Below, piece by piece: positions 7,577 to 13,015 of a DNA stretch of 13,015 nt. The stretch's first letter is position 1. Every line of letters begins with the position of its first letter. The notes under the pieces were generated by a model. That model made no database searches, was not told the origin of the DNA, and worked only from the letters and a program-made list of their open reading frames with translations. A program made the translations under genes and the position numbers. Source of the stretch: Bacteroidota bacterium (GTDB taxonomy: Bacteria > Bacteroidota > Bacteroidia > Bacteroidales > F082); NCBI GenBank assembly GCA_002686705.1, contig NYYH01000052.1:1-13015 (forward strand), in the 5' to 3' direction.

Positions 7577-9184
7577 TTAACTCTTTCTTCTTATCTTTAT
7601 TTTTTTAAGATCAATCTTTTTCCAAGGTTCTTCCGGTTCCAAATCACGTGATTCATAAGCAGCATAAATCCCTCCAATAATCATAATTATTGACACAAAT
7701 GCAAAAGCGAACATTCCCCAAACTTTTTGGCTTGTAAGTATCAATATTCCTTCAGAAGCCACATATAACCTATCATAAATTACATACCCCAAAGTTAATA
7801 TGAACAATATAACCTGAAAAATTAACGGGCGCGTATATGGACTCAACCCTTTTACTGCTTTTTTTGCAGTAGGTATATATGGTATTTCTACGTTTACAAC
7901 AGCAAGCAATGCACCAAGAAAAAACACAGGCCAGGTTGCAAATTTCAACACCATCCCACGCCAGTGAAGTCCTCTCTCAGATATAGGATGACTTAGCCAG
8001 CGTTGTACATATAAATATACTAATAATGCGATAACAATAATTGGTGTGCCGTTGACTAAAAACTCCCCAAAATCCATTTTTGCCGGCAACCATCCTCCCC
8101 AAAAATACATAAATGGTATAGCCACGTACAAAAAAATCGTTACTCCTACCAAATAATATGTAGAGATAGCAAAATAAGAAATTAGTTGCCACAAGCTTAG
8201 TGTTTTTGATAATCGCGGCAATTCACTAAAAAGTATCTCAAATACTCCGCGAGACCATTTTAATTGTTGCTTACAAAACGAACCAAAATCTTCAGGTACA
8301 AGACCGCGACTAACAACTACGGGGTTAAAAACGGATTTCCATCCAGCAGCATGAAGCCTAATAGATGTTATTAAATCTTCTGCCAAACCAATTCCATGCC
8401 CACCAATAGAATCCAATGCTTTTTTCCGGAAGGTACAGTTTGCACCTATAGCCACGCTTGTCCCATAACCGTACATGCCCATCATTGTTGGACCATAAAA
8501 AGTATAGGTTTGTTCTGCGGCTCCACGTGCGGTAAACGAACGATACTGATTGTAATATGTTTGTGCAACTTGCACGAAACCAACCCTTTCGTCTTTAAAA
8601 TAGCCTAGCACTTCATCAAGAAAGTTAGGGAAAGGAATATGATCGGGATCCATAATTAACACAAAATCCTCATCGATCATTTGAAGAGCTTTATTTACTT
8701 TTCCTGCTTTCGCACCTGGTAAACCAACTAGTTCTAACCAAACTGCTCCATGTTTTTCAGCCACTTCCTTAAAAGCGGGGTCCTGGGTATCATCTAATAA
8801 ATAGGTTGTGTGAGGATAAATGATATTTGCACAAGCTTCAAGAGTTTTATCAAACATACTTAGTGGTTCTCCCGGTGAACTAGTAGTAAAAATTGCAACT
8901 TTCAGCCCGTCCTCAGCATGTGCTCTTTTTGGTTTCTTTATCCCAAGATAATTTATCCAAATTAAAATTAATCGTAGTAGACCGTACCATGTAATTAATG
9001 AAAGAATAACAAATAATGGTAGTGAAGCCACATGATTAGGGTGAAACCACCAGTCAAAAAATCGAACTATACTTATCACACCAGCAATAACAAGAATAAG
9101 GAAAAAGAAACGTCCGGTTTTGGTAACTTCTTGTGCCTCCCAAAACTTCCATAACTCATCCGACCTATCTTGTTTTGTTCTCAT
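7577..9184 (-). CDS. Processive family 2 glycosyltransferase, cellulose-synthase-like, multi-pass membrane protein
   Basis: This is the likely polymerase and inner-membrane channel of the operon, using a nucleotide sugar (GDP-mannose or UDP-glucose cannot be told apart here). Two N-terminal membrane segments (about 25-45 and 53-80) precede a cytosolic GT2 domain (about 93-320) with the processive D,D,D,QxxRW set: Asp131/Asp132 (LLDDTQD), DPDH (179-182), AED (268-270) and QQLKWSRG (306-313). The distance from Asp270 to Gln306 equals that in BcsA. Roughly five further segments follow (about 335-362, 379-396, 411-431, 453-472, 488-510). YIPTAK (436-441) sits where BcsA has its FxVTxK gating loop. 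The protein ends after a 25-residue basic tail, so the PilZ c-di-GMP domain of BcsA is absent. Its ATG overlaps the stop of the upstream gene by one base (TAATG). Hyaluronan- or YaiP-like synthases are alternatives. Confidence 0.92.
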   Translation of the reverse strand: MRTKQDRSDELWKFWEAQEVTKTGRFFFLILVIAGVISIVRFFDWWFHPNHVASLPLFVILSLITWYGLLRLILIWINYLGIKKPKRAHAEDGLKVAIFTTSSPGEPLSMFDKTLEACANIIYPHTTYLLDDTQDPAFKEVAEKHGAVWLELVGLPGAKAGKVNKALQMIDEDFVLIMDPDHIPFPNFLDEVLGYFKDERVGFVQVAQTYYNQYRSFTARGAAEQTYTFYGPTMMGMYGYGTSVAIGANCTFRKKALDSIGGHGIGLAEDLITSIRLHAAGWKSVFNPVVVSRGLVPEDFGSFCKQQLKWSRGVFEILFSELPRLSKTLSLWQLISYFAISTYYLVGVTIFLYVAIPFMYFWGGWLPAKMDFGEFLVNGTPIIVIALLVYLYVQRWLSHPISERGLHWRGMVLKFATWPVFFLGALLAVVNVEIPYIPTAKKAVKGLSPYTRPLIFQVILFILTLGYVIYDRLYVASEGILILTSQKVWGMFAFAFVSIIMIIGGIYAAYESRDLEPEEPWKKIDLKKIKIRRKS

Positions 9185-10740
9185 TATTTTAGGTATAATT
9201 TAATCCCTACATTAAAATTATTGGTTAAGAAATAATATGTTGATACATATGAGTACGAAATAGTTAGATCTACTTTTTTAGATAACTGGGATTGCAAAGA
9301 AACTCCTAAATCAAGTGGGACATATCTTTGATTACTATAACCGGTTACGATAACTGTTTCATCAAAATCATTTTTATCAAGGTATAAATACGGGGCTTTA
9401 ATTTTAGAAAACAATCCTATTGATGTATGTCCATATATTTCCGTTGATGAGCCAATCTGGTACTTAATATTTACTAATAAAGAATTCGACATCTGATTCA
9501 TTGGAGTATAATAAGGATTATATATCCCTTCAATTTTATCCGTGTAATTGCTTATTATCTGTGATAGGCTATCAACTGCTTCAAATCGGTCCTCCTTTGA
9601 ATTCATATAATTAAAACTATAACCAAAATAAAATTTGAAATTCGAAACAACAACCGGACGACTTAGAAACCATAGATAGTAAGAGTTAACATAATTATTA
9701 TCTGGAAATATATTCGATTGAGCTCCAATTAATCCGTTCCAATTATCCTTCTTACCAATGGAAATATTTAATGCGAGTCGTGAAACTAACAAGATGCTAT
9801 CTCTCTCAACACTGCTCACTGTATAATCATAATTTTTTCGTTCTACCATCAAATCAATTTGAACGGGTCTATTAAATTTTTTTACTAAATGAATACCGCC
9901 AATCCAATCAACGTCAGATCCTATTTTAGAGTAAATTCCACCAACAGACATTTTCAAATTGATGCCAGCACTGGCAATATTAAAACTATTAGAAAGTTGC
10001 ACTGATGCTATTAAATTTGAAGTCGGAATATCCGAATACCTCAACATGTTTCCCGAAATACCAAGATCAAGAATATCCGACCGATACCAGTTAAACTTTA
10101 TGCTGGGACCATAGGCATGCATTGGCTGATCATCAATACGATACCTACCTCCTATAGATAATTGAGGAGCTATAATACGATAAATTTGTTGATACAGTTC
10201 TTTGATCATATTATCATCAGGATTTAGTGTAATCGCATTTTCAAGATGTATAGTAGCTTCTTTAAATTGCCTTTGATAATAGTAAATTTTACCTAATAAT
10301 AGTTGAGCTTCTCCATTGTATTTATTGACAGAAACATATTCGATTAATAGTTTTTTGGCATATTCATATTTTTTATAATCGAACAACATTATTGCATATT
10401 CATATTTAACATCCATATTGTTAGGATGAAAGCCAATAGCTCGTTCATAAATTGTTGATGCCAGATCAAAGTCATGCAACCAAAACAATGTTTGTGCATA
10501 CAATCGTTCTACATAAATGTTACCAGGGTATTGATCTTCAAAAGATCCTAGAACATCTGCTGCTTCAGAAAATTTCTTAGCATCAATTAATTGCCTAGAT
10601 TTATCTAAAGTATTATCTACCAGCTCATTTTGAGCGATAATAGTAACACTAAATGAAAAAATGATAAATGCCAAAATAGGCAATTTGAACCATTGTGCTT
10701 TTAAATTCAGCAAAAGATTTCCCATATTAATATATCCCAT
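9184..10740 (-). CDS. Exported TPR plus outer-membrane beta-barrel protein (BcsC/YaiO-like exporter)
   Basis: The 518-residue protein starts with a signal peptide (core about 20-33, likely cleavage after SVTIIA at 36). About four TPR-like helical repeats follow (about 43-188; clearest are FDLASTIYERAIGFHPNN and FKEATIHLENAITLNPDD). The rest (about 195-518) is a region of alternating polar/aromatic strands that reads as an outer-membrane barrel, ending in NVGIKLYLK. GIYNPYYTP (405-413) followed by strands recalls the end of BcsC (GxYFSPQ-type segment), and the size would allow about 16 strands. A periplasmic TPR scaffold fused to a porin is the layout of BcsC and PgaA, but with far fewer repeats than BcsC. 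The family could equally be YaiO-type. As the first gene of the operon, coupled to a GT2 synthase, it probably exports the polymer. Met6 (codon 10723-10725) is a plausible alternative start with a more compact signal peptide. Confidence 0.8.
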   Translation of the reverse strand: MGYINMGNLLLNLKAQWFKLPILAFIIFSFSVTIIAQNELVDNTLDKSRQLIDAKKFSEAADVLGSFEDQYPGNIYVERLYAQTLFWLHDFDLASTIYERAIGFHPNNMDVKYEYAIMLFDYKKYEYAKKLLIEYVSVNKYNGEAQLLLGKIYYYQRQFKEATIHLENAITLNPDDNMIKELYQQIYRIIAPQLSIGGRYRIDDQPMHAYGPSIKFNWYRSDILDLGISGNMLRYSDIPTSNLIASVQLSNSFNIASAGINLKMSVGGIYSKIGSDVDWIGGIHLVKKFNRPVQIDLMVERKNYDYTVSSVERDSILLVSRLALNISIGKKDNWNGLIGAQSNIFPDNNYVNSYYLWFLSRPVVVSNFKFYFGYSFNYMNSKEDRFEAVDSLSQIISNYTDKIEGIYNPYYTPMNQMSNSLLVNIKYQIGSSTEIYGHTSIGLFSKIKAPYLYLDKNDFDETVIVTGYSNQRYVPLDLGVSLQSQLSKKVDLTISYSYVSTYYFLTNNFNVGIKLYLK

Positions 10741-10772
10741 TTAGTTTCTATCATTACCTAAATTAAAGGATG

Positions 10773-10803
10773 CAAATATACAACCTGTAGTGAAATTAGT
10801 AAA
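10773..10803 (-). promoter_or_regulatory. Candidate promoter of the polysaccharide operon
   Basis: On the - strand, TATATTTG (10780 down to 10773) matches the Bacteroidota -7 consensus TAnnTTTG exactly. Exactly 19 bases further upstream lies TTTA (10803-10800), three of four matches to the -33 TTTG. The leader to the ATG at 10740 would be roughly 25 bases. The -33 half falls inside the direct repeat, so the repeat may supply the upstream promoter region. The match is directly visible; activity is inferred. Confidence 0.5.
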
Positions 10804-10858
10804 AATGTGTAATTGAGTTAATAACTTGAAAACAATAATAAAATTATTGCATTTCAAT
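10792..10858 (+). repeat. 67-base perfect direct repeat, copy 1
   Basis: These 67 bases are identical to 12949-13015, at an offset of 2157. The preceding base differs between copies (T here, G there). The right end is undefined because copy 2 runs off the window. Within it are an 11-base hyphenated palindrome AGTTAATAACT (10816-10826) and a hairpin CAATAAT-AAA-ATTATTG (7 pairs, 10833-10849). The left end starts 52 bases upstream of the TPR/barrel gene and overlaps its presumed -33 box. No reading frame is present. It could be a dispersed intergenic repeat, a miniature mobile element or a duplicated regulatory segment. Confidence 0.92.
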
Positions 10859-11005
10859 TTTTAATATTATTATAATTCAAGAACGACTGCTTCAAATCTG
10901 TAGTTTAGAAATTATGAAAGGACTTATTATGTCATTATAAAAATTGCTTCAGAGAGACAATTATTTGAGTGTGCTTCTTAAAATATTTTTTCTACTTTTA
11001 CAAGA

Positions 11006-11013
11006 TAGGTTTG
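11006..11013 (+). promoter_or_regulatory. Candidate -7 box for the LpxR-like gene
   Basis: TAGGTTTG matches the TAnnTTTG consensus exactly and ends 27 bases before the ATG at 11041, giving a leader of about 20 bases. No TTTG is found at the expected -33 distance; only T-rich sequence lies near it. The call rests on one box and its position. Confidence 0.4.
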
Positions 11014-11040
11014 TAATATGTTTTCCATAAGATATTTATA

Positions 11041-11973
11041 ATGAGATTATCACTGGTAATATTATTCTTGATCCTATCTATTCTTGTAAGGACTCAGAAT
11101 GAAATTACCCACAATATTGTTGAAATTACGGTTGATAATGATCTTGTATTTCTTAATGACAGGTATTATTCTAATGGAGTTACTTTAAAGATTTATTCAC
11201 CAACTATTAAAAAATCACCAATTAATAGAATCCTGTTGCCTAGCGATATTGACGAAATAATTTATTACGCACTGAGTATAACCCATCACCTTTATACACC
11301 TGATGAAGTATCAACATCAGAAATTCAATTGACGGATCATCCGTATGCAACTTATCTATTGTTGGGTAATAGTAAAATGTCGTTTAATTACAAGAAGCGG
11401 ATAAAGAAAACTTCAGGTATGGCGGTGGGTTTGATTGGATCAGCTGCTGGCGGTGAATATATACAGAATAGATTACATAGTACCATGGCAGCAGCATATC
11501 CATCCGAAGGTTGGCAAAACCAAGTGAAAAATGATCTTTGCTTACAATATAGTGCTGTTATTGAAAAAGGATTCGTCGATTTTAATTGGTTTGAGCTAAA
11601 TGGGATGGTTGGAGCTACTCTAGGCGTACCACATACTGAAGCTAATATTGGAAGTTCTTTCAGAATTGGATATTTTAACGACTATTTCCATGGATTGGCT
11701 GTTGATGCATCATCTCGTTGGCAAGCATGGATATACTGTAGCGGTTCGATATTTTTGATAAATTATAATGCATCGTTGCAAGGAGGTACATTAATTCAAG
11801 ACAATGTTCATACTATAAGCAACATAAATAGTTCGTTGTTACATGCTTCTTTGGGAGGAGAATTGCAATATAAAAGACTAAGTATCGAATATGGTATGGT
11901 AGTCCGCTCACCTGAATTTCCAACCGCGTATTGGCATCGGTGGGGACATCTTAATGTTTCATTTGCATTTTAG
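11041..11973 (+). CDS. LpxR-family outer-membrane protein (lipid A 3'-O-deacylase-like, DUF2219)
   Basis: The 310-residue protein has a short hydrophobic signal peptide (about 1-18) and then outer-membrane barrel strands to the end (HLNVSFAF, aromatic last residue). Family motifs are clear: VDNDLVFLNDRYYSNG (31-46), with Asn33/Asp34 matching the Asn-Asp pair of the Salmonella LpxR site; HHLYTPDE (82-89); DHPYATYLLLG (99-109, DRPYAGWLYLG in relatives); and AAGGEYIQNRLHSTM followed by GWQNQ, where His146 corresponds to the catalytic His. Salmonella LpxR removes the 3'-acyloxyacyl chain of lipid A. Here the role is probably removal of acyl chains from lipid A or a related lipid, but many Bacteroidota members are untested. 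It is divergent from the polysaccharide operon and 153 bases upstream of the pseudouridine synthase gene, with no sign of a shared function beyond the cell envelope. Confidence 0.85.
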   Translation: MRLSLVILFLILSILVRTQNEITHNIVEITVDNDLVFLNDRYYSNGVTLKIYSPTIKKSPINRILLPSDIDEIIYYALSITHHLYTPDEVSTSEIQLTDHPYATYLLLGNSKMSFNYKKRIKKTSGMAVGLIGSAAGGEYIQNRLHSTMAAAYPSEGWQNQVKNDLCLQYSAVIEKGFVDFNWFELNGMVGATLGVPHTEANIGSSFRIGYFNDYFHGLAVDASSRWQAWIYCSGSIFLINYNASLQGGTLIQDNVHTISNINSSLLHASLGGELQYKRLSIEYGMVVRSPEFPTAYWHRWGHLNVSFAF

Positions 11974-12126
11974 ATAATAATAAAACACATAACGAATTTA
12001 CTCTCGATAGAGTTATCAGAAAGTGCACAAACTTTATTTCGCTCAAATAAATTCCCTCTATGTGAATAATCTTAAAGATATTTGCAGACATATATTACTA
12101 ATTAAAATGCTTATCTAAGATAGTCA

Positions 12127-12939
12127 ATGAAACCTAAAAGAAATAATTCAGAAAAACCTTCACAAAATAAAGGGAACAAAAGAGTATCTAAAAAAGCTAC
12201 TGCTGAGAAAAAAGCAGCAGACACTCCGGTGTTGGTAAGACTTAATAAATACATTGCTGACGCAGGAATTTGTTCGCGCCGAGAAGCTGATAAACTTATC
12301 GAAAGTGGGAAAATAACTATTAACAATAAGGTTGTGACTCAGCTAGGCACTAAAGTAGTTCCGGGTGATGTAGTAGTATATAACAATAAGACTTTAAGAA
12401 GCGAAAAACTACGGTATTTATTGCTTAACAAACCCAAAGGATTTATTACTACTTCTGATGATCCTCAAAATAGGCGTACCGTTATGAATTTGGTTGAAAA
12501 AGCTTGTACTGAAAGAATATATTCAGTGGGCAGACTGGATCGTAATACAACTGGTTTGCTTCTTTTCACTAACGACGGGGAACTAACCACTCGCTTAACT
12601 CACCCAAAACATGGTGTTAAAAAATTATATCATGTTGTTCTGGATAAACCCCTTTCGAAAAATGATATGTTACGGATAATTGAAGGAATAGAACTTGAAG
12701 ATGGGTTAATTAGGCCCGACAAAATAAATTGGGTGGCAGATGAAATGGACAAAAGACATGTTGGTATAGAATTACATTCAGGTAAGAACAGAATTGTACG
12801 GCGAATATTTGAGCAACTAGACTACGAGGTGGTAAAACTCGACAGAGTGATTTTTGCTGGTTTAACCAAAAAAGATTTACCAAGAGGAAAATGGAGATTT
12901 CTAGAAGAGAAGGAAGTGAATATATTGAAAATGATTTAA
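12127..12939 (+). CDS. rluB: rRNA pseudouridine synthase, RsuA/RluB type, with S4 domain
   Basis: The enzyme isomerises a uridine in ribosomal RNA, most likely large-subunit RNA if it is a true RluB; the symbol is a family-level choice. A very basic, probably disordered N-terminal extension (about 1-33, rich in Lys, Asn and Ser) precedes an S4 RNA-binding domain (about 36-82: VRLNKYIADAGICSRREADKLI, then GKITINNKVV). The catalytic domain (about 94-262) has LLLNKPKGFITT, the signature GRLDRNTTGLLLFTNDG (135-151) with catalytic Asp138, LTHPKHGVKKLYHV, and HSGKNRIVRRIFEQL near the end. The length of 270 is normal once the extension is allowed for. It appears to be a stand-alone housekeeping gene. 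The second copy of the direct repeat begins 10 bases after its stop codon. Confidence 0.93.
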   Translation: MKPKRNNSEKPSQNKGNKRVSKKATAEKKAADTPVLVRLNKYIADAGICSRREADKLIESGKITINNKVVTQLGTKVVPGDVVVYNNKTLRSEKLRYLLLNKPKGFITTSDDPQNRRTVMNLVEKACTERIYSVGRLDRNTTGLLLFTNDGELTTRLTHPKHGVKKLYHVVLDKPLSKNDMLRIIEGIELEDGLIRPDKINWVADEMDKRHVGIELHSGKNRIVRRIFEQLDYEVVKLDRVIFAGLTKKDLPRGKWRFLEEKEVNILKMI

Positions 12940-12948
12940 GACAAACTG

Positions 12949-13015
12949 GAAATTAGTAAAAATGTGTAATTGAGTTAATAACTTGAAAACAATAATAAAA
13001 TTATTGCATTTCAAT
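12949..13015 (+). repeat. 67-base perfect direct repeat, copy 2 (truncated by window edge)
   Basis: Identical base for base to 10792-10858 and in the same orientation. It begins 9 bases after the last base of the pseudouridine synthase stop codon, and identity is still unbroken at the last base of the window, so the true repeat may be longer. The AGTTAATAACT palindrome lies at 12973-12983 here. It brackets, with copy 1, a 2090-base segment carrying the LpxR-like and pseudouridine synthase genes. Confidence 0.92.

Larger units (their letters stand above)
10741..11040. other. Divergent intergenic region between the polysaccharide operon and the LpxR-like gene
   Basis: This region of 300 bases is strongly AT-rich and has no credible gene. 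It holds the candidate - strand promoter of the polysaccharide operon (10773-10803), one copy of the 67-base direct repeat (10792-10858) and a candidate + strand -7 box for the LpxR-like gene (11006-11013). Between about 10860 and 10980 I see nothing I can name. Confidence 0.6.

Noticed and set aside
12000..12013. Hairpin ACTCT-CGAT-AGAGT after the LpxR-like gene
   Set aside because: The stem has 5 pairs with no following T tract; a match of this size is expected by chance.
12077..12084. GATATTTG as a -7 box for the pseudouridine synthase gene
   Set aside because: The first base mismatches the consensus and nothing like TTTG lies 19 bases upstream.
10792..13015. The direct repeats as ends of an insertion sequence or integrative element
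   Set aside because: No transposase, integrase or other mobility gene lies between them; the two enclosed genes are an envelope enzyme and a housekeeping RNA-modifying enzyme.

Overview
The window looks like chromosomal DNA of a member of the Bacteroidota. It is AT-rich. It carries a two-domain TonB-dependent outer-membrane protein of a type common in that phylum (carboxypeptidase-like N-domain, plug, large barrel). Several starts follow TAnnTTTG-type -7 boxes, and Shine-Dalgarno sequences are not evident. I cannot name a genus. There are no tRNA or rRNA genes, CRISPR arrays, phage genes or transposases.

Layout. Positions 1-422 are non-coding and hold one interrupted inverted repeat. On the + strand, 423-2972 encodes a TonB-dependent receptor. 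It is followed after 25 bases by a decayed S41-type protease gene (2998-3980) that has lost its N-terminal region and carries an in-frame stop. On the - strand, 4079-4315 encodes a small Cys/His-containing protein of unknown function. Next come two - strand genes that abut exactly: a short-chain dehydrogenase (5478-6272) and a double-domain VOC (glyoxalase/dioxygenase fold) protein (4422-5477).

The most notable part is a compact - strand operon at 10740-6420. It encodes a secreted TPR plus beta-barrel outer-membrane protein, an integral-membrane family 2 glycosyltransferase with cellulose-synthase motifs, and a membrane-anchored family 26 glycoside hydrolase. Together these have the parts list of a synthase-dependent exopolysaccharide machine: polymerase and inner-membrane channel, periplasmic scaffold with outer-membrane porin, and a periplasmic trimming hydrolase. 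The hydrolase is GH26 (mannanase/lichenase type) instead of the cellulase, lyase or deacetylase of known systems, and the synthase has no PilZ domain. I infer a beta-mannan or mixed-linkage glucan product; the sequence does not prove this.

Divergent from that operon, on the + strand, are an LpxR-like lipid A 3'-O-deacylase homologue (11041-11973) and an RluB/RsuA-type rRNA pseudouridine synthase (12127-12939). A perfect direct repeat of at least 67 bases sits just upstream of the polysaccharide operon and again at the right edge of the window. It brackets these two genes and overlaps the presumed operon promoter.
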